NCBI GenBank assembly: GCA_015491705.1
Contig: WFVK01000088.1
Location: 1-11,848 of the forward strand
Direction: 5' to 3'
DNA length: 11,848 bases
Source of the DNA: Nitrospirota bacterium
GTDB taxonomy: Bacteria; Nitrospirota; Thermodesulfovibrionia; UBA6902
Part shown: positions 1 through 5,641 of the stretch, piece by piece
Position numbering within the stretch: the first letter of the stretch is position 1
Layout: every line of letters begins with the position of its first letter
Translations under genes and position numbers: made by a program
The notes under the pieces: generated by a model
Database searches by the model: none
What the model was told of the DNA's origin: nothing
What the model saw: only the letters and a program-made list of their open reading frames with translations

Positions 1-3
1 CTG

Positions 4-24
4 CCCCTCTTAACCTAAGAGGGG
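4..24. repeat. Palindrome, REP-like intergenic element (copy 1)
   Basis: A perfect 9-bp inverted repeat: CCCCTCTTA at 4-12 and TAAGAGGGG at 16-24, around a 3-base ACC loop. No T-run follows, so it is not a classical terminator. With the second palindrome at 43-65 it resembles the dispersed C-rich/G-rich intergenic palindromes found in many copies in some environmental bacterial genomes. Membership of such a family cannot be shown from one window. Confidence 0.6.
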
Positions 25-42
25 GGATTAAGGGTGTTACCT

Positions 43-65
43 CCTCCCCTTAAGTTAAGGGGAGG
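43..65. repeat. Palindrome, REP-like intergenic element (copy 2)
   Basis: A perfect 11-bp inverted repeat: CCTCCCCTTAA at 43-53 and TTAAGGGGAGG at 55-65, around a single G. It is followed by another G-rich stretch (GGGAGGGGTT, 68-77). Its arms share the CCCCTTAA theme with the palindrome at 4-24, so the two probably belong to one composite element that ends before the leader of the first glycosyltransferase. No coding potential is seen here. Confidence 0.6.
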
Positions 66-77
66 CCGGGAGGGGTT

Positions 78-209
78 ACTAAATATACCGTGCTGAATAT
101 TTCCTCAGGGAATCGCAGATAAAGCTTTTCCGCCGGGCTCTCCGGCATGAGGGCTATGGTGTTATGCAACTGTAAGGGTGAGATACAGGTGGATAAGGTG
201 AATAAAAGG
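78..209 (+). other. Leader region upstream of the first glycosyltransferase
   Basis: Between the palindromes and the chosen ATG at 210 there is an AT-rich stretch, then a small hairpin (GCCGG 132-136, loop 137-141, CCGGC 142-146), then the 15-bp repeat at 162-176. No convincing -35/-10 pair stands out. An open frame continuous with the downstream gene runs from ATG 147, but it reads through the repeat and hairpin flank and does not look like protein. I treat it as untranslated, with GTG 189 as the only credible alternative start. Confidence 0.4.
162..176 (+). repeat. 15-bp leader repeat, copy 1 (TTATGCAACTGTAAG)
   Basis: Exact copy of the 15-mer that also occurs at 1344-1358. Both copies lie on the coding strand just upstream of a paralogous GT4 glycosyltransferase gene. 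This copy ends 33 bases before ATG 210. It may be a remnant of a gene duplication that included the leader, or a retained cis-element. Confidence 0.7.
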
Positions 210-1325
210 ATGCGGATTCTGCATACGGAATGGTCGGACGGTCTCGGCGGACAGGAAAAGAGGGTCCTCTCGGAGGCCGCCGGCCTGCTCGACAGGGGAC
301 ATTACGCTGCGATTGCTTGCAGGCAACATGCAATGATAAAAGACGAGGCCCTGAAACTCGGCATCGATATACATATACTGCCTTTTAAAAAACTGTATGA
401 CATATCAAGTATTATAAGACTGACGGGACTGTTGAGAGATAAGAAATTCGATGTCGTCAATACGCACAGCGGGGTGGATTCATGGATAGGGGGCATAGCC
501 GCGAAGTTTGCCGGGATACCCCTGCTCGTCAGGACAAGGCATCTCAATCTCCCTCTCAGGAGAAATCCGCTCAACTTCATACATTACCTGCCGGACATGT
601 ACATAACATGCGGGGAAGATATGCGCAATAATCTCATCACCCGCTGCGGTTTCCCCCGCGGCAGAGTGGTAAGCATTCCTACGGGCATCAGCATTGAACG
701 CTTCAGCACGGGAAGAAACAGGAAGGCCGGGCTGAAATACGGGATTGATGCGGGCTGTCCTGTTATAACGAATGTCGGAATCCTGAGGAGCGTCAAGGGA
801 CATGAGGTTACGCTGAAGGCGGTGAAGACCGTGGTTGAATCCGTTCCGCACGCCAGATTCCTGATAGTGGGCGACGGCCCGAGGAGGGAGGCGCTTGAGA
901 GCCTGGCGGCCGGCCTCGGGATTTCCGGGCATGTGATATTCACCGGTTTTGTCGAGGACATACCCGGTATATATTCTTTTTCTGATGTGGCTGTTCTCAG
1001 CTCATGGTCCGAAGGGCTTCCGCAGAGCGTGCTTCAGGCAATGGCGGCGGGGGTGCCTGTTATTGCGACAAGGGTGGGGGGCGTCCCCGAGGTCGTTATC
1101 CATGGAAAGACAGGGATGCTTGTTGAACCGGGTGACCATAAGGCCCTTGCACAGGGTATAATAAAGCTGCTCGGGGATCACAGGCTTTCCATGCAGCTTG
1201 CTGAAAATGCAAGGGATACTATTGTGAGAGAGCATTCCCTCGCTCACATGATTGACAGGATAGAGAGCCTTTACGAGAGGCTGTTAAGACAGAAACAGGC
1301 TGGAGGGAACCTCGATGCTGCATAA
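210..1325 (+). CDS. GT4-family glycosyltransferase (paralogue 1)
   Basis: A 371-aa GT-B fold glycosyltransferase of family GT4, which would transfer a sugar from a nucleotide-sugar donor to a growing envelope glycan on the cytoplasmic face of the inner membrane. Seen: an N-terminal acceptor half with GLGGQEKRV (11-19) and NTHSGVDSW (84-92), then a donor half with VGILRSVKGH (189-198), FLIVGDGP (217-224) and SEGLPQSVLQAMAAG (267-281). The usual E-x7-E pair is E268/Q276, so the second Glu is Gln. ATG 210 is chosen because it aligns with the start of the paralogue (M-x-x-L-H-T-E) and has GGTGA at 197-201. GTG 189, with its own GGTGA at 177-181, is an alternative. It is the first of five co-directional genes. 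Donor and acceptor cannot be told from the sequence. Confidence 0.9.
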   Translation: MRILHTEWSDGLGGQEKRVLSEAAGLLDRGHYAAIACRQHAMIKDEALKLGIDIHILPFKKLYDISSIIRLTGLLRDKKFDVVNTHSGVDSWIGGIAAKFAGIPLLVRTRHLNLPLRRNPLNFIHYLPDMYITCGEDMRNNLITRCGFPRGRVVSIPTGISIERFSTGRNRKAGLKYGIDAGCPVITNVGILRSVKGHEVTLKAVKTVVESVPHARFLIVGDGPRREALESLAAGLGISGHVIFTGFVEDIPGIYSFSDVAVLSSWSEGLPQSVLQAMAAGVPVIATRVGGVPEVVIHGKTGMLVEPGDHKALAQGIIKLLGDHRLSMQLAENARDTIVREHSLAHMIDRIESLYERLLRQKQAGGNLDAA

Positions 1326-1343
1326 GACGGGCGCGCCGCGGTT

Positions 1344-1358
1344 TTATGCAACTGTAAG
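1344..1358 (+). repeat. 15-bp leader repeat, copy 2 (TTATGCAACTGTAAG)
   Basis: Exact second copy of the 15-mer at 162-176, inside the 42-bp gap between the two glycosyltransferase genes and ending 9 bases before ATG 1368. Homology does not extend beyond the 15 bases: the flanks read gtt/ctt here and gtg/ggt at copy 1. Being in the same place before both paralogues makes chance unlikely. Confidence 0.7.
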
Positions 1359-1367
1359 CTTGATGCT

Positions 1368-2456
1368 ATGAAAATGACCGTTCTTCATACGGAAACCCTC
1401 AAGAGATGGGGAGGCCAGCAGAACCGGGTTGTTACGGAAGCAGCCGGCCTGAATAAAAAGGGGCATAATGTCATTATTGCATGCCACAGGGGCAGTGTCA
1501 TTGCTGAAAAGGCCAGAGAGAAGGGCATAAAGGTCTATGAAGTCAACATGGTGAAGCAGGCGCATGTGTCCACCATCCCCAGGCTCATGAGCATCATGAA
1601 AAAGGAAGGCGTGGATATAGTGTCCACACACAGCTCCGTCGACAGTTGGGCAGGGGGGCTCGCCGCCAGGCTTTCGGGCAGGCGCCTCGTGAGATTCAGG
1701 CACAATCTCTACCCTATCGGCAGGGACCCGCTCACAAGGTTTATCTATTCCATACCCGACAGGATTATTGTCATCAGCAACGCGGTCAGGGACGTGCTTG
1801 CAGGGTGCGGACTGAAGAAGGAGAGACTGGTTACAATAACAAGCGCCGTTGATGCGGGAAGGTTCGATCCCTCGGTCCCGGACCTCAGGGATGAGCTGGG
1901 GATATCAAGGGACACAACGGTCATAGGCAATACATCCACGTTTACAGAGGTGAAGGGGCAGGAGGATCTCCTTCAGGCGTTTAACATTATAGGCAGGAAC
2001 ATCCCCTGTGTTTTGCTGTTTGCAGGCAGCCTGGAAGAGCCTTTTAAGAGCCGGTATCTTTCGTATGTAGACCCGGGGTTCAGAGACAGGGTTGTGTTCC
2101 TGGGCCACAGGGATGATATCCCCCGGGTTTTAAAGACAATAGATATATTCGTCTATCCTTCCCTGCTCGAAGGGCTCGGAACGGCGCTCCTTGAGGCCAT
2201 GGCAATGGGAAAGACCGCGGTGGTGTCGGATATACCCACATTCAGGGATTTCATCGAGGACGGGGTCAACGGGCTGTTTTTCAGGGTCAACGACCCGGGT
2301 GACCTTGCTGAAAAGGTGCTCTCCCTTATGAGGGATAAAGACCCCGGCAGGCGGTTGGGCGAAAACGCAAGGGCGACGGTACTTGAAAGATTCGGTATTG
2401 ACAGAATGGTGGACCTGACAGAGTCTCTTTACATGGAGGTGCTGAATGCTGTATGA
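1368..2456 (+). CDS. GT4-family glycosyltransferase (paralogue 2)
   Basis: A 362-aa GT4 glycosyltransferase, clearly related to the preceding gene: both start M-x-x-L-H-T-E, share GGQ-x3-RV, THS-x-VDSW, and an E268-anchored donor motif at the same numbering. Here the E-x7-E motif is intact in LLEGLGTALLEAMAMG (E268/E276). Other donor-half landmarks are NTSTFTEVKGQED (188-200) and VVFLGHRDDIP (242-252). ATG 1368 has only a weak RBS; ATG 1374 is the residue that aligns with the paralogue's start, so either is possible. The 3' end overlaps the deacetylase gene by 11 bp, so the two are probably translationally coupled. The pair probably adds successive sugars of the same glycan (inference). Confidence 0.9.
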   Translation: MKMTVLHTETLKRWGGQQNRVVTEAAGLNKKGHNVIIACHRGSVIAEKAREKGIKVYEVNMVKQAHVSTIPRLMSIMKKEGVDIVSTHSSVDSWAGGLAARLSGRRLVRFRHNLYPIGRDPLTRFIYSIPDRIIVISNAVRDVLAGCGLKKERLVTITSAVDAGRFDPSVPDLRDELGISRDTTVIGNTSTFTEVKGQEDLLQAFNIIGRNIPCVLLFAGSLEEPFKSRYLSYVDPGFRDRVVFLGHRDDIPRVLKTIDIFVYPSLLEGLGTALLEAMAMGKTAVVSDIPTFRDFIEDGVNGLFFRVNDPGDLAEKVLSLMRDKDPGRRLGENARATVLERFGIDRMVDLTESLYMEVLNAV

Positions 2457-3240
2457 TTCCATTCCCGTTGTGATGTATCATCATGTATCAACCGTTGGCA
2501 GTGAGCTTAATGTTCATCCGCAGGTCTTTGAGGAGCAACTGCGGGCGTTGTCCGTTAAAGGCTGGAAGACCCTTTCAGGGGATGAGTTTCTCTTCTTTAT
2601 CGAGCACAGGAAGGAAAGACCGAAAAAGTGCGTTCTGCTCACCTTTGACGACGGTTTTGCTGACAACTATGTCTATGCATACCCCCTGCTGAAAAAATTC
2701 CATATGAAGGCCGTGCTGTTCGCAGCCGTGGATTTTGTGGAGGACAGGGACATAAAGAGGGATTCATTTGTCCCCCTGCCGCACAATGACGCATGGAAGC
2801 TGGCCCTGACGGAAAGGCGTTCCGAGGTTATGTGCACGTGGAAAGAGCTCAGGGAAATGGACGGCTCCAGGGTGTTTGACGTCCAGTCCCACGGCATGTC
2901 GCACAGGACACCGGAGTATATGAAGAGGAGAAAATACGAGGAATTAAAGAGGGACCTCTCCGGCGGCAAGTCCGCGCTCGAGGAAAGACTCTCCAAGAAG
3001 ATAGTACACCTTGCATGGCCGCAGGGCCACTATGACGGCGAAGGGATAGAGATAGCGTATGAGGTGGGCTACAAGGCCCTGTATACAACCGAGCGGGGCG
3101 CCAATACGGTGGATAATTTAAGCATGATCAAGAGATTGCCCGTAAAGGGCAGGAACGCAAAATGGCTGCTCGGCAAGCTCCCCATATATTCATCGGTGCT
3201 TTTAACCAGGATTTATCTGGCGTTGAGAACAGGGAGATGA
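2446..3240 (+). CDS. Polysaccharide deacetylase (NodB/CE4 family)
   Basis: A 264-aa metal-dependent deacetylase of the CE4 (NodB) fold, which removes N- or O-acetyl groups from sugars. Motif 1 is LLTFDDGF (64-71; D68 the expected base, D69 the metal ligand). Motif 2 is SHGMSH (148-153; H149 and H153 as metal ligands). Motif 3 is LAWPQGHYD (189-197), a variant of the family's YPxG region. N-terminal PVVMYHHV (7-14) is typical of the cytoplasmic or sugar-intermediate branch. No signal peptide is visible, which fits action on a cytoplasmic lipid-linked intermediate. ATG 2446 has GGAGGT at 2435-2440 and overlaps the upstream gene by 11 bp. The 3' end forms an ATGA junction with the kinase gene. 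Exact substrate unknown. Confidence 0.9.
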   Translation: MLYDSIPVVMYHHVSTVGSELNVHPQVFEEQLRALSVKGWKTLSGDEFLFFIEHRKERPKKCVLLTFDDGFADNYVYAYPLLKKFHMKAVLFAAVDFVEDRDIKRDSFVPLPHNDAWKLALTERRSEVMCTWKELREMDGSRVFDVQSHGMSHRTPEYMKRRKYEELKRDLSGGKSALEERLSKKIVHLAWPQGHYDGEGIEIAYEVGYKALYTTERGANTVDNLSMIKRLPVKGRNAKWLLGKLPIYSSVLLTRIYLALRTGR

Positions 3241-4022
3241 GGCACCTCGAAAATGAAGTTGCGCGCGTTGCCTTTAACGGTGCGGTGGAGATGCATTCCT
3301 CCATTTCAAGGCTGTGCCGCCTGATAAGGGACAACCCTTCCGTCCTGCAGCCGTTCAGGGATGCCGACGGCGGGGTCAGGGACATACTGTCTTCACAGGG
3401 GTTCAGGCTTTATCCGACGGTTAAGAGGACAACGCTGTTCTATGACCCTTCAACGGACTGTTTTTTTAAAATACTTCATCCGCTGAGTCTAAAAAACAGG
3501 TTTTTTTTTCTTGTCACGGAGAGGGCGAAATACGTCCATGACATTTCGGAACGATTACTGTCAGGGGGTGTAAAAACCGCAAGGGTGCCGGCATACGGTT
3601 CCTTCAAAAAGGGCAGGCTCCCGTTTTTCGCCGTGAAAAGGGTCGAAGGAGAGTCTCTGTACGACATACTGATCAGGGGCCGGAGAAACATCGCCATGTC
3701 AGGATACCGAAAGGTCGTTGAGGAAATATCGAGGCTCCACTCCCTCGGGTACTGGCTTGGTGACGCACATCTTTCACACGTCTTTATAAGGGACGGAGAG
3801 GTCTCGGGCATTATCGATATCGACGGCATCAGAAAAAACCGTCCCTTCAGGCTCAGCAATCTTGCAAAGGATATTGCCGGATTCAACCATCCCGGGGTCC
3901 CGCTCACAGGGGACGGGAAGAAGTCACTGTTTGAATACTACGCGGGTATGCAGAAGATAAAAAACAGAAAGAAATTCCTGCGGATGGTGAAATACTATAC
4001 GGAGCGGAGATGGAAGGATTAA
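3237..4022 (+). CDS. LPS-type sugar kinase (WaaP/KdkA/InaA-like)
   Basis: A 261-aa protein with a minimal protein-kinase-like fold of the lipopolysaccharide kinase group, expected to phosphorylate a core sugar such as Kdo or heptose using ATP. Seen: FFKILHP (76-82) with candidate ATP-binding K78, E95 as a possible helix-C Glu, AVKRVEGESL (132-141) as the hinge-like segment, the catalytic loop LGDAHLSHVFI (174-184) with D176 and H181, and IIDIDGI (192-198) with metal-binding D194. His replaces the usual Asn five residues after the catalytic Asp, as I recall for WaaP-type enzymes. ATG 3237 gives an ATGA overlap with the deacetylase. The frame is also open back to ATG 3162, but that part lies inside the deacetylase gene. 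Runs of 7 T (3471-3477) and 9 T (3501-3509) lie in the gene, and the frame is intact through both. Confidence 0.8.
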   Translation: MRHLENEVARVAFNGAVEMHSSISRLCRLIRDNPSVLQPFRDADGGVRDILSSQGFRLYPTVKRTTLFYDPSTDCFFKILHPLSLKNRFFFLVTERAKYVHDISERLLSGGVKTARVPAYGSFKKGRLPFFAVKRVEGESLYDILIRGRRNIAMSGYRKVVEEISRLHSLGYWLGDAHLSHVFIRDGEVSGIIDIDGIRKNRPFRLSNLAKDIAGFNHPGVPLTGDGKKSLFEYYAGMQKIKNRKKFLRMVKYYTERRWKD

Positions 4023-4786
4023 GCATTATAATCCCTGTTTTCAACAAGATAGAGATCACCCTGAAATGTATCGGGTCCATTAAAAAATACAACAGGGCCT
4101 GCGCATATGAAATAATTATCGTGGACAATGGCTCAACAGACGGGACGCGGGCCGTCCTGTCGGAGGATAAAGCCGTCACGTATATCAGGAATGAGGAAAA
4201 TGCGGGGGCGGCCGGCGGGTTCAACAGGGGCGCCGGAGCGGCGGGGTACGGCATACTCTGCTTTATGCACAATGATGTCTTTGTATTCAGGGATAACTGG
4301 ACCGCCGCAATATGCGATTTCCTTGCAGGGACCGCAAACACGGGAGTGGCGGGGCTGTACGGCGCAAAGACCATGCGCAGGGACGGCAGTTTCAGGGGAA
4401 GGACAATCGTACATGCCGAAAAGGACAATCCCCTGATTCGCAGGCCTTACGAAAAGGTGGCGGTTGTCGACGGCCTGCTCATGGCGGTGCGCAGGCCGGT
4501 GTTCGAGAGAATCGGCGGCTATTGTGAAGATTATTCGTTCCATTTTTATGACAAGGATATCTCCCTGAGGGCATTAAGGAGCGGATTTGATAATTATGTC
4601 CTGAATATCCCTTTTGAACATGCCTGCGCTGCAACAAGAAGGGATGTAAAGGATGACGACGGCAGGCGTGATGAAGATAAAAAGAGGTTCCTTGAAAAGT
4701 GGAGCGGCCGCCTGCCTGCGGATGTGACCGCATGGCATGAGAGGATCGGTTATCTTGTCCCTTTCAACTTTCCAAAGTTTCTTTAG
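4010..4786 (+). CDS. GT2-family glycosyltransferase
   Basis: A 258-aa GT-A fold inverting glycosyltransferase, similar in layout to rhamnosyl- and other LPS or O-antigen transferases. Seen: N-terminal LSIIIPVFNK (4-13), IIIVDNGSTDGT (35-46) for nucleotide binding, FMHNDVFVF (85-93) with H-N-D at the DxD position, VDGLLMAVRR (153-162), and HFYDKDISLRALRSGF (178-193) supplying the acidic catalytic segment. H204 (FEHA) matches the late His of the family. ATG 4010 overlaps the kinase gene by 13 bp and is preceded by a purine-rich GGAGCGGAG. It is the last gene of the polysaccharide operon. No strong intrinsic terminator follows. A protein-like reading frame continues past its stop in another frame (4737-4868). 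Confidence 0.9.
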   Translation: MEGLSIIIPVFNKIEITLKCIGSIKKYNRACAYEIIIVDNGSTDGTRAVLSEDKAVTYIRNEENAGAAGGFNRGAGAAGYGILCFMHNDVFVFRDNWTAAICDFLAGTANTGVAGLYGAKTMRRDGSFRGRTIVHAEKDNPLIRRPYEKVAVVDGLLMAVRRPVFERIGGYCEDYSFHFYDKDISLRALRSGFDNYVLNIPFEHACAATRRDVKDDDGRRDEDKKRFLEKWSGRLPADVTAWHERIGYLVPFNFPKFL

Positions 4787-4868
4787 CCTGTTTCTGCTGA
4801 ATGTTGAAAAAATCAGACAGAATGTCTCGGAAATAATACACAGGGAATTCCCCGGCCGGATGATATGA
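4737..4868 (+). CDS. Possible 43-aa overlapping small ORF or coding remnant
   Basis: An open frame from ATG 4737 to TGA 4866-4868 overlaps the last 50 bp of the GT2 gene in another frame and continues 82 bp past its stop. The part beyond the stop reads like protein (SLFLLNVEKIRQNVSEII, then HREFPGRMI), with a hydrophobic stretch followed by an amphipathic helix-like stretch. It could be a small overlapping gene, a degraded downstream gene, or an extension of the GT2 protein lost by frameshift. No clear RBS is seen. Confidence 0.2.
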   Translation: MRGSVILSLSTFQSFFSLFLLNVEKIRQNVSEIIHREFPGRMI

Positions 4869-4903
4869 CCGTATCAAAGTGACATTTTTTTGCCTCTCTG
4901 TCA
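4861..4903 (+). promoter_or_regulatory. Candidate upstream activator (enhancer-binding protein) sites
   Basis: Two adjacent inverted repeats: TGATA 4861-4865 with TATCA 4872-4876 (6-bp spacer), and TGACA 4880-4884 with TGTCA 4899-4903 (14-bp spacer). Further GTCA half-sites sit at 4910-4913 and 4929-4932. Relative to a start predicted near 4993, the repeat centres fall near -124 and -101, the usual zone for sigma-54 activator sites. The binding protein is unknown; this is inference from position and symmetry. Confidence 0.35.
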
Positions 4904-4966
4904 AAATTCGTCATGTAAATCAGCAGGTGTCATGAAAATTGGTTTTTTAATCAAGATGTTATTGTA

Positions 4967-4981
4967 TGGCATGAAATTTGC
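4967..4981 (+). promoter_or_regulatory. Sigma-54 (-24/-12) promoter
   Basis: TGGCATGAAATTTGC followed by T matches the RpoN consensus (TGGCACG, four any, TTGC, A/T) with one mismatch, C to T, in the -24 box and exact GG-to-GC spacing. Predicted transcription start is about 4993. That gives a leader of roughly 20 nt before ATG 5013 with its AGGAG ribosome-binding site. Sigma-54 promoters need an ATP-driven activator, which fits the inverted repeats 90-130 bp upstream. Confidence 0.75.
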
Positions 4982-5012
4982 TTATCCAATATATATAGAA
5001 CAGGAGCAGAAA

Positions 5013-5222
5013 ATGGTGGCCCTGACCAAAAAGGAGATACTTGACGAACTCAGAAAACTGGGGATAGAAAGCCCCGCTGAGCTCAGGGCATTTCTGAAGG
5101 AGTACAAGGCGTACTACTGTCTCCTGTCCACGGATAACTTCATGGACCGCAGCCAGAAACAGGCCTGCCTTCAGAGATTAGTCTCCTTTCTGAAGCGTAA
5201 AAAAGATTCTGTGATACCGTAG
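5013..5222 (+). CDS. Unrecognised 69-aa protein under a sigma-54 promoter
   Basis: A small, charged, probably cytoplasmic protein that I do not recognise. It has no signal peptide and no membrane segment. The sequence suggests two or three helices: an N-terminal part beginning MVALTKKEILDELRKLGI, then a turn (ESPAE), then LRAFLKEYKAYYCLL, then a second helical region ending in a basic tail (LVSFLKRKKDSVIP). The LDELRKLGI-x-SPAEL pattern resembles a short helix-turn-helix-like hairpin, but no DNA-binding claim is justified. ATG 5013 is set by AGGAG at 5002-5006 with a 6-base spacer. The frame is open upstream to 4890, but that part runs through the promoter. Neighbours are convergent, so it appears to be a single-gene unit. 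Its last 45 bp overlap the 3' end of the membrane protein gene on the other strand. Confidence 0.75.
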   Translation: MVALTKKEILDELRKLGIESPAELRAFLKEYKAYYCLLSTDNFMDRSQKQACLQRLVSFLKRKKDSVIP

Positions 5223-5624
5223 GCTTGACAGGAGCATGGCCCCTCCGAAGCCGATGTATATAATCGCGAGATAGGGTTTCGGCAGCGAAGAGCGCCTCAG
5301 TGTCATGCCGAGTGCAACCATTATTATGATTATCAGGTAGCTCTTCCACGGTTGAAATGCAAAGACGCACACCTTTCCCTTTTTCGCCATTATGCGGGTG
5401 ATGTTTTTATCAACGAGCCTCAGGAAACCGAAGTGATGTATCAGGAGGGCGAGGATTATCCCCGCCGAGCCCAGCCATGCGGCCCTTTGAGCGGCGGTGT
5501 GCGAGAGCCATTTGATCGCGAGACCGTTGAGTATCACCCCGACAAGGCTCCATACGACTCCGGAGAGCGCAATCAGAAACCTCCTGTCCACCGCGGGGTC
5601 GTATTTCCTGATATCACAGTTCAT
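5178..5624 (-). CDS. Four-helix membrane protein, unknown function
   Basis: A 148-aa integral membrane protein with about four hydrophobic segments (roughly 16-38, 47-69, 94-109, 117-135). A basic cytoplasmic-looking loop lies between helices 2 and 3 (DKNITRIMAKKGK, 72-84). I do not recognise a named family. The tail around RSSLPKPYLAIIYIGFGGAM looks conserved-protein-like. ATG at 5624 is chosen because GGGAGGAG lies 6 bases upstream; another ATG at 5645 forms an ATGA junction with the preceding gene. It is the last gene of the minus-strand operon, 17 bp after the DgkA-PAP2 fusion, which suggests a lipid or envelope role (inference). Its 3' end overlaps the 69-aa gene tail-to-tail by 45 bp. 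Confidence 0.75.
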   Translation of the reverse strand: MNCDIRKYDPAVDRRFLIALSGVVWSLVGVILNGLAIKWLSHTAAQRAAWLGSAGIILALLIHHFGFLRLVDKNITRIMAKKGKVCVFAFQPWKSYLIIIIMVALGMTLRRSSLPKPYLAIIYIGFGGAMLLSSLRYHRIFFTLQKGD

Positions 5625-5641
5625 CTTATCCTCCTCCCGCT

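Larger units (their letters stand above)
4787..5012. other. Regulatory intergenic region
   Basis: A 226-bp gap between the polysaccharide operon and the 69-aa gene. Its first 82 bp lie in the doubtful small ORF ending at 4868. The rest is AT-rich and holds two inverted repeats (4861-4876 and 4880-4903), further GTCA half-sites at 4910 and 4929, and a -24/-12 promoter at 4967-4981. The T-run at 4885-4891 follows only a weak AT-rich 5-bp stem, so termination of the upstream operon here is possible but poorly supported. Confidence 0.5.

Noticed and set aside
4..65. CRISPR-like or terminator interpretation of the two palindromes
   Set aside because: Only two non-identical units, no spacers of regular length and no T-run.
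147..209. N-terminal extension of the first glycosyltransferase from ATG 147
   Set aside because: The added residues include the 15-bp repeat and hairpin flank, look unlike family N-termini, and the paralogue starts at the residue matching ATG 210.
3162..3236. Longer start for the kinase gene
   Set aside because: It would overlap the deacetylase by 79 bp; ATG 3237 gives a classic ATGA junction.
4861..4891. Intrinsic terminator for the polysaccharide operon
   Set aside because: The stem is only 5 bp and AT-rich, and the T-run begins 8 bases after it; more consistent with a protein-binding repeat.
4880..4893. Second sigma-54-like site (TGACATTTTTTTGC)
   Set aside because: It lacks the essential GG of the -24 box and the spacing is one base short.
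4890..5012. Longer start for the 69-aa gene
   Set aside because: The extension would be coded across the sigma-54 promoter and its predicted transcript start; ATG 5013 has the clear RBS.
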